Shown here in pieces: positions 9,329 through 19,800 of a stretch of 52,453 nt of DNA. Origin of the DNA: Flavobacteriales bacterium (GTDB taxonomy: Bacteria; Bacteroidota; Bacteroidia; Flavobacteriales; Flavobacteriaceae); NCBI GenBank assembly GCA_024643405.1, contig JAHENA010000008.1, forward strand, positions 6,629 to 59,081, in the 5' to 3' direction. Position 1 is the first letter of the stretch; each line of letters opens with the position of its first letter. Both the position numbers and the translations under genes were made by a program. The notes beneath the pieces were generated by a model. That model saw only the letters and a list, made by a program, of their open reading frames with translations, did not search any database and had not been told where the DNA came from.

Positions 9329-11211
9329 TTATTACAACTCTCACAATAGGTTTTTCTTAAATAATCGTCTTCTAATAGCTGAAATGTGATGCCTCCATTA
9401 TCAACAGAATTAAACAGTTTACAAAAACGTTCTTTATTCATATTTGAAGCATTTAGCATGACTATTCTATAATTAAAATCTTGTGTAAGTTCCTTATCTA
9501 TTAAGGTTAAGTTTAAATAATAAAAGAGTAAATCTTCATCAATATCAACAGTTTTTACTTTATCTTCTAACAATTTAACAGCCAATTTATTATTTGAGTA
9601 ATAGCTAAAAAACTGTGCTAAACTCAAATAATCATAATTTGATAAAGTAAAATTTTTATAATTATTATTCACGTATTCAACTGCCATATCTTTGTTGGTA
9701 TAATCTCTTTTTTGCATTAACTTTTCAGCTTTTATAATTTGCAAATTAGCGAGCATTCTTGAGGTAAGATTGTTTTCAATACCATAATTTTTTAAAGCAT
9801 TTATTTCATTATTTAAGGTAGCTTCATCAATGGCAATGGCATTATAACGCCATAATTTTAATTTAATAGCCATTAAATTGTATTTAACCCCCTTGTCTTT
9901 TGGAATCATTTTTTCTATCTCCAATAATTCATCATAAACAATTAATCCTTGTCTAAAATCCAACATATATTTAAAAGCGGCATTCTTACTCATTATATTG
10001 GCAAATTTTACTTTTTTTGGAATTAACATTTGTTTTAAAACATCTGGCAACGCTTCTTTCGTTTTGATTCTTTCAAAAATGGAATTTTGAAGTTCGTTAG
10101 CTTCTTTTACTGATTCTGAATTTATGGCATCACTAAATTTCTTCAATAACCCGCTAACAGATTCAACCTTGTATTTATCCTTCTTTTCTAATTCTAATTC
10201 AACTATAGCTTTTCTGTGGTTCTTAAAAATAGGTTCCATCTCTCTGGTAAGTTCTCCAGCTATTCTTTCTTTAATCTGCTTTTTATTTAAGATTAAAAGC
10301 GTTCTGTATTTTGTAGATTTAATATCATTCAGAAAATCCACCCAGTTTTCTGATGTTGAAACAACCGTTTTAATTGTTGGCTTTTGAAAAGATTGCAACG
10401 CTGCTACAATACTTTTTGCCCGCAATTCTTGCAATTCTACATTTCGACTTGCCACCCCTTCAATTGACGAATATACTTTGATGTTGATACCCTTAATATT
10501 ATAATCTGTTAATCTTAAAGAATCATAAATGGGTTTAATGTCTGCTTGTGAATAATTAGATTTATTTCTTTCAAAAGGAATTTTAAACTTTAAAGTTTTG
10601 TTTCTAACAACATAATTATCATCGGCCGATGATTTAATTTGTTTATCATCGTAGGTTAAATTATCTAAATACATACCCATATCAAGCAAATCCCATGAAT
10701 AAGACTCCAAATCATAAATGACATAATAACGGCATAAGTTTTTGTTGCCTAAAAACATGATGTTGTATTCTAATTCATCATTTAGAAATCCTTTAGGAAC
10801 TTTACCAACATAAGAGCGATATCTGTTTTCTGCATTTGAACTCAAGCCCTGTTTTAATTCTTTAGAATAGACTGGTTTCAATAGAAAGCCCCTTAATTGA
10901 GTTTTTGCTACCATTTCTAATTCACAGTTATATCTGCTTTTCAAAACGATTTCTATAGCAAGTCCATCTCCGGCATTTTTAAAAAGTAAATTGAACCAAT
11001 TTTTATCATTTACCTCAAAATAAAGGTTCTCGTTTTCTCTTATAATTGAAAACTTTACTTCTTTAGGTTTTTGACTAAAGGCATTTAGACACTCTTGACA
11101 CTTTTGATCACTATCTTTTCCTGGAAAAATAATATCATAAGTATTTTGAGATATGATAGAATTAATACTGAATAATAAAAATGAGGTTAAGATGAAGGAT
11201 TTAACATTCAT
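9325..11211 (-). CDS. Secreted protein of unknown function with a possible OmpA-like segment and terminal CxxC pairs
   Basis: I do not recognise a named family. The 628 residues start with a signal peptide (about 1-21, ending SIISQ). A CxxC pair lies right after it (C38, C41, in DQKCQEC) and a second CxxC ends the protein (C623, C626, in TYCESCNN). The N-terminal third is beta-rich. Around residues 215-275 the pattern KFKIPFERNKSNYSQADI then VYSSIEGVASRNVELQELRAKS loosely resembles the OmpA C-terminal peptidoglycan-binding core. The rest is helical and Lys/Glu-rich, like a TPR or scaffold region. There is no lipobox and no T9SS tail, so it is likely periplasmic. It is monocistronic, converging on the folate gene. 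Confidence 0.7.
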   Translation of the reverse strand: MNVKSFILTSFLLFSINSIISQNTYDIIFPGKDSDQKCQECLNAFSQKPKEVKFSIIRENENLYFEVNDKNWFNLLFKNAGDGLAIEIVLKSRYNCELEMVAKTQLRGFLLKPVYSKELKQGLSSNAENRYRSYVGKVPKGFLNDELEYNIMFLGNKNLCRYYVIYDLESYSWDLLDMGMYLDNLTYDDKQIKSSADDNYVVRNKTLKFKIPFERNKSNYSQADIKPIYDSLRLTDYNIKGINIKVYSSIEGVASRNVELQELRAKSIVAALQSFQKPTIKTVVSTSENWVDFLNDIKSTKYRTLLILNKKQIKERIAGELTREMEPIFKNHRKAIVELELEKKDKYKVESVSGLLKKFSDAINSESVKEANELQNSIFERIKTKEALPDVLKQMLIPKKVKFANIMSKNAAFKYMLDFRQGLIVYDELLEIEKMIPKDKGVKYNLMAIKLKLWRYNAIAIDEATLNNEINALKNYGIENNLTSRMLANLQIIKAEKLMQKRDYTNKDMAVEYVNNNYKNFTLSNYDYLSLAQFFSYYSNNKLAVKLLEDKVKTVDIDEDLLFYYLNLTLIDKELTQDFNYRIVMLNASNMNKERFCKLFNSVDNGGITFQLLEDDYLRKTYCESCNN

Positions 11212-11303
11212 TAATAGAGAGATAAGGTTGCTTGATATATCAAAAAGTTAAAGTTAATAAATCATATTGAGTTATAAAATACTTTCCTCTATATATTGAA
11301 AAT

Positions 11304-11930
11304 TTATGATTCTTTTTTAGGAAATGCTTTTTTATTGAACACCAACAACATCAAAAATCCTGAGCTTATGGACATATCAGCAATATTAAATACAGGTTCA
11401 AAAAATGTGAAAAATTGGCCCCCAAAAAAAGGTAACCATTCAGGCAAGTAGCCTTTCCATAAAGGAAAGTAAAGCATATCAACTACACGTCCATGAAGTA
11501 ATCCATCATAGCCTCCTTCGGTAGACAAAAAAGAAGCAATTTGTCCGTGGCTATCATTAAATAATACCCCATAAAACACAGAATCTATAATATTGCCAAG
11601 TGCACCAGCGAATATGAATGCAATAGCCAGCAATAACACTTTAGGACTTTTCTTTCTGGTTGCATCCAAAAGCCAAAAACCGATGCCTACTATAGCAATA
11701 ATTCGAAAAACAGTTAATGCAATTTTTGCGTTCCTATCTGAAATAAACGACGTAAAATCGCTCAGTTTTGTTCCCCATGCCATACCGTCATTTTCTACAA
11801 AATAAATTCTAAACCAGTCCAATATTCTATATTCATCACCTAAAGCAAAATGGGTTTTTATATAAATTTTACTGATTTGATCAATGAGTAAAATTAGGAT
11901 GATTATGATAATTGACCTCTTTAAAGACAT
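11304..11930 (-). CDS. lspA: Prolipoprotein signal peptidase (SPase II)
   Basis: Cleaves the signal peptide of diacylglyceryl-modified prolipoproteins in the inner membrane; lipoproteins such as those at 27822 and 34514 would be substrates. Four hydrophobic segments are visible. Catalytic aspartates can be placed at D116 (ALGNIIDSVFYG) and D185 (FNIADMSIS); VENDGMAWG and HGRVVDMLYFP are further family blocks. At 208 residues it is longer than the ~165-residue proteobacterial enzyme because of an insertion between the two catalytic aspartates (about 122-150), as I recall for Bacteroidota forms. It follows ileS and the DksA-like gene, but an intrinsic-terminator-like hairpin lies in the 68-bp gap before it. 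Confidence 0.94.
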   Translation of the reverse strand: MSLKRSIIIIILILLIDQISKIYIKTHFALGDEYRILDWFRIYFVENDGMAWGTKLSDFTSFISDRNAKIALTVFRIIAIVGIGFWLLDATRKKSPKVLLLAIAFIFAGALGNIIDSVFYGVLFNDSHGQIASFLSTEGGYDGLLHGRVVDMLYFPLWKGYLPEWLPFFGGQFFTFFEPVFNIADMSISSGFLMLLVFNKKAFPKKES

Positions 11931-11953
11931 AGTGTAGGATAATATAAAAATAA

Positions 11954-11978
11954 AAACGTCTCAAAATTTGAGACGTTT
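11954..11978 (-). terminator. Terminator-like hairpin between the DksA-like gene and lspA
   Basis: Arms AAACGTCTCAAA and TTTGAGACGTTT pair perfectly over 12 bp around a single base. On the minus strand the hairpin is followed by a T-rich run (TTTTTATTTTT), the form of an intrinsic terminator for the ileS/DksA-like transcript. It lies only 24 bp before the lspA start, so some readthrough or a local promoter must supply lspA. Confidence 0.75.
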
Positions 11979-11986
11979 CAAATATA
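11979..11986 (-). promoter_or_regulatory. Putative -7 promoter element for lspA
   Basis: Minus strand reads TATATTTG, a full match to TAnnTTTG. It abuts the terminator hairpin, so transcription would start inside the first hairpin arm (about 11973). There is no clear -33 TTG at 17-19 bp. Confidence 0.4.
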
Positions 11987-11998
11987 TCATTTAAATAA

Positions 11999-12382
11999 TT
12001 ATTGCTGCATGTTTTTTGCTTCAATACTTAAAGTAGCATGCGGCACTAATTTTAATCGCTCTTTATTGATAAGTTTTCCGGTAACTCTACAAATACCATA
12101 GGTTTTGTTTTCAATACGGATTAAAGCATTTTTTAAATCACGAATAAATTTTTCCTGTCTAATAGCTAGTTGAGAATTAGACTCCTTGCTCATTACTTCA
12201 CTCCCTTCATCAAAAGCTTTGAATGTTGGTGAGGTGTCTTCTGTACCATTATTATGGTCATTCATATAGGCGCTTCTGATAAGTTCCAAATCATATTGGG
12301 CCTTTTGTATTTTTTCCTTTATTAAATCTTTAAACTCTGCTAAATCTTTATCTGAGTATCTAACGTTTGTATCCTCATTCAT
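11999..12382 (-). CDS. TraR/DksA-family protein with degenerate zinc finger
   Basis: A 127-residue relative of DksA, which binds the RNA polymerase secondary channel. A long coiled-coil-forming helical region (about 10-92) carries an acidic stretch (EDTSPTFKAFDEGSE) like the DksA tip region. The C-terminal block TYGICRVTGKLINKERLKLVPHA (94-116) matches the YGxCxxCGxxIxxxRLxxxPxA finger, but only C98 remains: T101 replaces the second cysteine and no C-terminal CxxC follows. It therefore cannot form a C4 zinc site by itself. It sits 4 bp downstream of ileS and is surely co-transcribed with it. Role is inferred from the fold only. Confidence 0.82.
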   Translation of the reverse strand: MNEDTNVRYSDKDLAEFKDLIKEKIQKAQYDLELIRSAYMNDHNNGTEDTSPTFKAFDEGSEVMSKESNSQLAIRQEKFIRDLKNALIRIENKTYGICRVTGKLINKERLKLVPHATLSIEAKNMQQ

Positions 12383-12386
12383 AATT

Positions 12387-15300
12387 TTAATGTTTTTTAA
12401 TAAACAACTTAGTATTTACATCATCAAAGGCAATTTCTATACCATTGTCTATTTGTTCAATAATTTCTAATTCTTCCGTTAATGTTTCTGCCTTAATATA
12501 CGATAAATTTGTATTTACTGCAGGTACTATATTATCATCTTTTTGAAGTAGTACATCAATTCTATCAGTCACTTCAAATCCAGAGTCTTTACGTAAATTT
12601 TGTATTCTGTTGACCAATTCTCTGGCAATGCCTTCTTTACGTAATTCTTCAGTAATTGTAACATCTAAAGCTACTGTTAAAGACCCTTCATTTGCTACCA
12701 ACCAGCCTTCAATATCTTGCGATGTAATTTCAACATCTGTGTGTTCTAAAGTAATATTTTTTCCATTAATGGCAACTTCTAAATTACCTATTTGTTCCAT
12801 TTTGTTAATATCTTCTGAAGTAAAGTTAATTACTGCATTAGCAATGGCTTTCATGTCCTTTCCAAAACGTGGTCCCAACGTTTTAAAATTAGGTTTTATT
12901 TGTTTCACAAGAATATCAGAGGCATCTTCCAGTAATTCAATTTCTTTAATATTCACTTCATGTTTTATTAAATCTGAAACGGCTAAAATCTCTTCTTTTT
13001 GTTGCGCACTACTCACTGGAATCATTATTTTTTGAAGAGGTTGACGCACTTTAATTTTTTCCTTTGCTCTTAATGACAACACCAAGGACGATATAGTTTG
13101 AGCACTTTCCATTTTGCGTTCTAAAGTCTTATCAATGTAAGACTCATTACACACAGGAAAATGGGCTAAATGAACACTTTCAAAACCTTCCTTTCCAGTC
13201 ACCGTATTTAAATCTAAATATAATTTATCCATAAAAAAAGGTGCAATTGGTGCTCCTAGCTTAGCTATGGTAAGCATACAGGTATAAAGGGTCTGGTAAG
13301 CCGAAATTTTATCGGCCTGGTAATCTCCTTTCCAGAAACGCCTTCTACTTAATCTCACATACCAGTTACTTAAATGGTCTTGAGTAAAATCTGAAATAGC
13401 CCTCGCTGCTTTTGTTGGCTCATATTCTGCATAAAACTCATCCACTTTTTTAATAAGGGTGTGTAATTCAGATAAAATCCAACGGTCTATTTCTGGTCTT
13501 TCAGATAGAAGTATTTCTTCTTCAGAGTATTTAAACTTATCTAGATTTGTATACAACGCAAAAAATGAATAGGTGTTGTAAAGCGTTCCAAAGAATTTAC
13601 GTTTTACTTCTTCAATACCTTCTAAATCAAACTTTAAATTGTCCCAAGGGTTGGCATTCGCAATCATGTACCAACGCGTGGCATCGGCGCCATAAGTAGA
13701 TAACGTTTCAAATGGATCTACAGCATTTCCCAGGCGCTTAGACATTTTTTGTCCGTTCTTATCTAAAACCAGTCCATTTGAAACCACATTTTTATAAGCA
13801 ACAGAATCAAAAACCATAGTGGCTATAGCATGCAACGTATAAAACCACCCGCGTGTTTGGTCAACCCCTTCTGCAATAAAATCTGCTGGAAATGATTTAT
13901 GTTCATCAATTAAATCCCTGTTTTCAAAAGGATAATGCCATTGTGCATATGGCATAGATCCAGAATCAAACCATACATCAATTAAATCGCTTTCACGCTT
14001 CATTGGTTTCCCACTTTCAGAAACTAATATAATTTCATCAACTATATTTTTATGCAAATCGATTTTTGCATAATTTTCTTCAGAATTGTTTCCAATGTCA
14101 AAATCTTCAAAAATATCTTTGGTTAAAACGCCTGCTGAAACAGCTTTGGCCATTTGTTGTTTAAGTTCATCAACTGAACCGATACAGATTTCTTCTTTAC
14201 CATCTTCAGTTCTCCAAATTGGTAGTGGAATTCCCCAATACCGTGAACGTGATAAATTCCAATCATTAGCATTGGCTAACCAATTACCAAAACGACCTGT
14301 TCCCGTCGCCTTTGGTTTCCAATTAATGGTGTCATTAAGTTCGAACATTCTGTCTTTAACATCAGTGACTTTAATAAACCAGGAATCCAACGGATAATAA
14401 AGGATTGGTTTATCTGTTCGCCAGCAATTTGGATAGCTGTGTTTATATTTTTCAACCTTAAAGGCCTTGTTCTCTTCTTTTAGTTTAATTGCTAGCTCTA
14501 CATCTACAGAACGTTCTGGTACTTCGCCATCATTGTAATATTCGTTCTTGACATACTTCCCGGCATATTCGCCCATCTCAGGTCTGAACTTTCCTTGTAA
14601 ATCTACCAACGGCACCAAATTACCATTTTCGTCTTTTACCAGCATGGGTGGCACCTCTGGAATGGCTTGTTTTGCTACCATGGCATCATCTGCACCAAAA
14701 GTTGGTGCGGTATGAACAATGCCTGTTCCGTCTTCAGTGGTCACAAAATCTCCAGAAATGACTCTGAAGGCATTTTCAGGATGGTCATTTGGCATTGCGT
14801 ATGGTAACAATTGTTCATACGTAATCCCTACTAAATCTTTCCCAATAAATTCTTTGATAATGTAAAATGGAATCCTTTTGTCTTCAGGTTTATATGACGA
14901 TAATTCTGATACATTTTCTACTTGACTAAATTTGCCGGAAAACTGATAACTCACTAATTTTTTAGCCAGCACCACTTTTATTGGTTCAAAAGTGTATTGG
15001 TTAAACGTTTCAACCAATACGTACTCAATTTTTGGCCCAACGGTTAAGGCTGTATTACTTGGCAGTGTCCAAGGCGTCGTTGTCCAAGCTAAAAAGTGAA
15101 TTGCTCCTTCATTTTGCAAAAAGTCAGGCAGAGATTCTGCGTTTGCCTTAAACTGTGCCACTACAGTTGTATCTGTTACATCCTGATACGTGCCTGGCTG
15201 ATTAAGTTCATGTGAACTTAATCCTGTGCCCGCTTTAGGTGAATAGGGTTGTATGGTGTAGCCTTTATATAATAATTGCTTATCATAAATTTGCTTCAAT

Positions 15301-15791
15301 AACCACCAAACACTTTCCATATATTTGGGTTCATAGGTAATATATGGATCATTCATATCTACCCAATAACCCATTTTTTGTGTCAAGTCATTCCAAACAT
15401 CGGTATAACGCATAACTGCTTTTCTACAGGCTGCATTATAATCTTCAACCGAAATAGTTTTTCCTATATCTTCTTTAGTAATTCCTAGTTCCTTTTCTAC
15501 ACCAAGTTCTATTGGTAAACCATGCGTGTCCCAGCCCGCTTTACGCTTTACTTGAAACCCTTTCATAGTTTTATAACGAGGAAAAATATCTTTAATAGCA
15601 CGTGCTAAAACATGGTGTACCCCAGGAAGCCCATTTGCTGAAGGTGGTCCCTCAAAAAATACATAGGGTTCATGACCTTCACGTGTGGTAACGCTTTTTT
15701 CAAATACATTATGGGCTTGCCAATAGCTCAGAATTTCTTCTGCAACTTTTGGTAAGTCAAGTCCTTTATATTCAGGAAATTTAGCACTCAT
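12387..15791 (-). CDS. ileS: Isoleucyl-tRNA synthetase
   Basis: Class I synthetase charging tRNA-Ile. The 1134 residues include the nucleotide-binding signature region GPPSANGLPGVHHVLAR (48-64, with H59-H60 in the HIGH position), the CP1 editing domain in the middle, KMSKR near residue 680 (NGQKMSKRLGNAVDP), and an anticodon-binding domain (SELHTLIKKVDEF onward). The length and the N-G-x-P-G-x-H-H form of the HIGH region fit the longer type 2 IleS rather than the ~930-residue E. coli type; that subtype call is from memory. The downstream order ileS, DksA-like, lspA is a compact arrangement. Confidence 0.96.
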   Translation of the reverse strand: MSAKFPEYKGLDLPKVAEEILSYWQAHNVFEKSVTTREGHEPYVFFEGPPSANGLPGVHHVLARAIKDIFPRYKTMKGFQVKRKAGWDTHGLPIELGVEKELGITKEDIGKTISVEDYNAACRKAVMRYTDVWNDLTQKMGYWVDMNDPYITYEPKYMESVWWLLKQIYDKQLLYKGYTIQPYSPKAGTGLSSHELNQPGTYQDVTDTTVVAQFKANAESLPDFLQNEGAIHFLAWTTTPWTLPSNTALTVGPKIEYVLVETFNQYTFEPIKVVLAKKLVSYQFSGKFSQVENVSELSSYKPEDKRIPFYIIKEFIGKDLVGITYEQLLPYAMPNDHPENAFRVISGDFVTTEDGTGIVHTAPTFGADDAMVAKQAIPEVPPMLVKDENGNLVPLVDLQGKFRPEMGEYAGKYVKNEYYNDGEVPERSVDVELAIKLKEENKAFKVEKYKHSYPNCWRTDKPILYYPLDSWFIKVTDVKDRMFELNDTINWKPKATGTGRFGNWLANANDWNLSRSRYWGIPLPIWRTEDGKEEICIGSVDELKQQMAKAVSAGVLTKDIFEDFDIGNNSEENYAKIDLHKNIVDEIILVSESGKPMKRESDLIDVWFDSGSMPYAQWHYPFENRDLIDEHKSFPADFIAEGVDQTRGWFYTLHAIATMVFDSVAYKNVVSNGLVLDKNGQKMSKRLGNAVDPFETLSTYGADATRWYMIANANPWDNLKFDLEGIEEVKRKFFGTLYNTYSFFALYTNLDKFKYSEEEILLSERPEIDRWILSELHTLIKKVDEFYAEYEPTKAARAISDFTQDHLSNWYVRLSRRRFWKGDYQADKISAYQTLYTCMLTIAKLGAPIAPFFMDKLYLDLNTVTGKEGFESVHLAHFPVCNESYIDKTLERKMESAQTISSLVLSLRAKEKIKVRQPLQKIMIPVSSAQQKEEILAVSDLIKHEVNIKEIELLEDASDILVKQIKPNFKTLGPRFGKDMKAIANAVINFTSEDINKMEQIGNLEVAINGKNITLEHTDVEITSQDIEGWLVANEGSLTVALDVTITEELRKEGIARELVNRIQNLRKDSGFEVTDRIDVLLQKDDNIVPAVNTNLSYIKAETLTEELEIIEQIDNGIEIAFDDVNTKLFIKKH

Positions 15792-15965
15792 TATATCAAA
15801 ATTCTAATCGAGGTGCGAAATTAAGGAATTTTGATAAAATAGAAGGTCTGAGATGAAACAATTTAACTTTAAAATTATTCTCCATTAACAGAATGAATAA
15901 TCTTAATCTTTTGAATATCAAAAAATAAAATAAATTTTAATAAAGATTCTAATAAAATAAGTCTC

Positions 15966-16709
15966 CTAAAGTTTAGAAAAAGACAATGGTTTTAAAAATA
16001 CACGATAAATATTTGAAACCGTATTTTCATATTCCGGCATGCCCACAATTCTTTGCCATTCTGGATGAGGTCCAAATTTTTCCCAATTGGCATTGCGTTC
16101 TTCCATGTCTTTAAAAGCAATCATATAGGTCAAACAGGGCATTTGAGGTCCAGCTATTTTTTCGCCAAAAAACACAGAATGCAAACCAACATCTTCAAAG
16201 ATTTTAAATTCACTTTCATTAAACATCTTTATTTTTCTATTCAGAGCATCTTCATTATATCCTTCATAAGTTCTTAGTTCAAATACGGTTGATTCTTCAG
16301 AAGGTTTGATTAGTTTTGGAAGCCCTTCAAAAGCAATAAACAGTGAGGTTTCATATCTTAAAAAAGGGAAATCATAAGGGAAAGTTTTCATGTATGTATT
16401 TGAGGCCTCTTCAAAATCTTTATCTATTTTTAAACCTTCAACAACTTCGTAATAATCATTTATGCCCTTATAGGGAATAAATAAATACAGTTTTTTTGGC
16501 AGAGCATCACCTATTTCCTCAAAAACACCAATGTTATAAATCTCCTTTTTGTTTAAAGCAGGAATCAGAGCTTTTTCAATATAATCATATAAAATATTCA
16601 CTGATTTGTCGAAATTCAATTCATAGGTTCTTAACTCATAAATCTCCTTTTGGCTATAACTGAATGCTGAAAATAAAAGTACTATTCCAATAAGTATATT
16701 TTTTCTCAT
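15966..16709 (-). CDS. Exported NIPSNAP-family protein
   Basis: A 247-residue protein with a signal peptide (about 1-19, MRKNILIGIVLLFSAFSYS). Two NIPSNAP/ABM-like ferredoxin-fold repeats follow, each starting with the family signature: YELRTYEL near residue 24 and FELRTYEG near residue 143. The second ends with NANWEKFGPHPEWQ, the usual W-x-x-F...P-E-W block. No catalytic residues can be named and the biochemical role of exported NIPSNAP proteins is not established. It is flanked by gaps of 174 and 132 bp and separated by a terminator from the upstream giant gene, so it is probably transcribed alone. Confidence 0.85.
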   Translation of the reverse strand: MRKNILIGIVLLFSAFSYSQKEIYELRTYELNFDKSVNILYDYIEKALIPALNKKEIYNIGVFEEIGDALPKKLYLFIPYKGINDYYEVVEGLKIDKDFEEASNTYMKTFPYDFPFLRYETSLFIAFEGLPKLIKPSEESTVFELRTYEGYNEDALNRKIKMFNESEFKIFEDVGLHSVFFGEKIAGPQMPCLTYMIAFKDMEERNANWEKFGPHPEWQRIVGMPEYENTVSNIYRVFLKPLSFSKL

Positions 16710-16794
16710 TTTTTAAGTTTAATTGAAATCTAAATTTACTCAAATAATCAAATAAAAACTTATTTAAAAATCAAACTTTATTCAATCACATAAA

Positions 16795-16820
16795 AAAGCC
16801 GCAACAATTGTTGCGGCTTT
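16795..16820 (-). terminator. Terminator after the giant T9SS-sorted gene
   Basis: A 26-bp perfect palindrome: stem GCCGCAAC/GTTGCGGC with an AATT loop and A/T flanks. On the minus strand it is followed by six T. It lies 21 bp past the stop at 16842. Confidence 0.88.
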
Positions 16821-16841
16821 CTAATTTATTCTTTAAAGACC

Positions 16842-19800
16842 TTAATTTATCATAATTTTTTTGGTTATCACTTGATTGTCATCTGTTCTAAACCAGGCGA
16901 TATAAGTACCTGTTGATACATTTGGGATTTTCAATCCATTATTCAACGTTTCTTGTGGCACATTAGTTAATTCGATAACTGATTGACCTAAGGTATTTAT
17001 TAATGCGAATCTCTTGACTTCACTATTTAATTTTTTAACATAGATAGTATGCTCATTATTTTTGTAGTAAATGAAGTTTTCAGTGACTTGAGTATCTTCG
17101 ACGCTTAACGCCTTTGATTCAGACTGGAATACAATTTCAAATCTATTATTGAATTTTCCTGCATTCGCGCTAAAGCTATAGGCTTGATCTTTTGTTAAAT
17201 CAAAATAATCACCTGTTAAATTATCTTTCAAATAGATTACTTGACTACCATCAATATTCTCAAGTTCTGTTATTTTAATTTCAAAAGAATTATTACCTGA
17301 TGATTTGAAGTTTAAAGGAATAACTTTGTCATCAGTAATTGGGCTGTAGGCTTGAATATTCATATTCTTACCTTCAAAATTTAAATTTAAATCATTATTA
17401 TTAAGATCGCCACACTCCGCATCATATCCATAATCATAAGCATCTGATGTAAGTTCACTAAATCCTAATAACAATTCTCTTCTGGTTGCCGGTCCTGTTA
17501 CAGAATTAAACTCTAATCGAATTTTTTGAAATTCCAGACTATCTTGCGCCGTACTTGAAGTTTCCGTGCCTTTAGATTTTGAATTGCCATTTTTAAAGAA
17601 TGTAGAACCATTACTATAACTACCATTAGCATCAGCTTCTTTGATGAATACGCGTTGGCCATTATTAAATACTACTTGACCATTAGCAATAACTTCAGCT
17701 ATAAATCCTTGACCTACCGGCAAATATTTTGTAGGCGTTTTTGTGCCGTCTTGTGAGCCATTATTTGACCCATAAAACCCTACAAACTGATAGGCCCTTG
17801 TTGATCCTAATTTATTCACTTGTGCATAGCCTCCATTATACTCATTTAAATAATGAGAACTACCACTCCATTGTTGCCATAATTGCAGTGTACCACTAAT
17901 AACACCCGCATTATCATCTATAAATTTATGAATATCTAATGCTGAAGGATATGGATTTCCTAATAAATAATTCGTTGCAGAAACAGAAGCTACTGATCCC
18001 GGACCACCTTTATCTGTGACATCAATTTTAATGGTCCCATTATTAGGTTTGCCTTCAAAAATATATTGTTCTTGTGTTCCAACATTTCCAGTTCCTTTTT
18101 GAGTATACCCAACACCCGGTTTTATATTTGCTGTTCGTGATAATTTGGTCCAATCCCAATAAGTCACCCCATTCATAAATGTATATAACCAATAGGTACT
18201 GATATAGCCCGCCTGAGAATAAGCTGATGTAAATTGAACAGGAAAACCTGCACCATCTTTCAGTAATTCTAATCTAAAATTAGTGTTATTTGGGTTATTT
18301 GCAGAAGCATTATTATCTATTAAAGTGGTTGCACTTGTAGCTCCAACTGGAGAGCCCCAATAGTTATACCAGTATGAACTTGCCACGCCTTCTTGGCGTC
18401 TTAATATCTTCCCAGTTGATGAAGTTACTAAATCACTATGATTTGTTTGTATTAATTGAGAGTCTTGTTCAAGATTTAAGGTGCCATTCAATTCTAAATA
18501 CCATCGGTTTTCAACTAGATTATCCCCTTGCATTGTTAAGGTTTTATTGGCATCAATAATTAGTCCTGAAGTTTTTATAGTATGATTTACTGTGACATCA
18601 TTAGAAATCTTAATGATACTCCAATCTTTATTAGTAATACAGTCTTCAATATCCCAAACGTCACCATGCAACCATGTTGATTGTGAGGCCCAAGCGCCAT
18701 TTGATCCTGAAACATAAGGCATAGGAGCTGTTTGCTCTTGAACAGTTTTAATATTATGAAGTCTTATATTATTATTTTTACCAGAATAATCATAAATCAA
18801 ACTGTTTTTAATATCGGTCATTGGATAATAGGCCAGCAAATTAGCCCATGATACAGGATTACTTGTTACTGTATCCGTTATATTTTTAGGAACAACAGTA
18901 CCTTTAACATTTCCTGAATTATCTTCAATCTCTTGATAAACCATCTGTTGGATTTGATCATCAGTAAGTACTGTTTTAAAAACTCTTACCTCATCAATCT
19001 CTCCTTTAAAATATTGATTATTAGAAGATTTATTAGAAAATCTTCCAATTTCAAATACACCGCTAGCATTATTGCTCACTTTTAAAGCCGAACCGGTTAT
19101 ACTTTTGGATTCTTTCAAAACACCATCTACATATATTTTAATTAGACCAGTACTTGCAGAAAAACTACCTGCTATATGATGCCATTCATTTAAATTAATA
19201 ATGGAACAACTACAAGCTCCAACAGATTGTTGTGAAATACCGTTAGTTGAAATGCTAAAGGTAGGCTGGTTACCATTTTTTAGCCATAACTTAAGGGCAA
19301 TGTCTTCACCTGCAATCAACATGCTAGTAGAATTTCCTGTGGCCGACTTTACCCAAGCCATCACAGTAATTTCATTTAAACCATTGATAAATGAACTGCC
19401 TGACACATAATTATTGGTACCATTAAAAAATAGTGTGGCACTAGACGGTGGAATGATATCAAAATAATCCCTATAATCTAAATCACCACCAGAATTAATG
19501 TTATTATTTGTGTCACCAAAGACACTGACAAGATTAGAAAGGTCTCCAATAGACACTTCATCATTTACATCTAAATAGGCTGTTACAGCATCCATATTAT
19601 CATCAAGACCATCGTTATCAACATCAACATTGGTCACCGTATTTGATTGTCCGTTATTGTCAATATCGGGCGTTCCATCATTATTTGAATCGCTGTCTAA
19701 GTAATCCTTTATACCATCGCCATCAGTATCTTCCAATTGAGTTATATCTGTTCCGCCCATGGCAAATTCATAAACATCATCAACACCATTTGAGTTTAAA

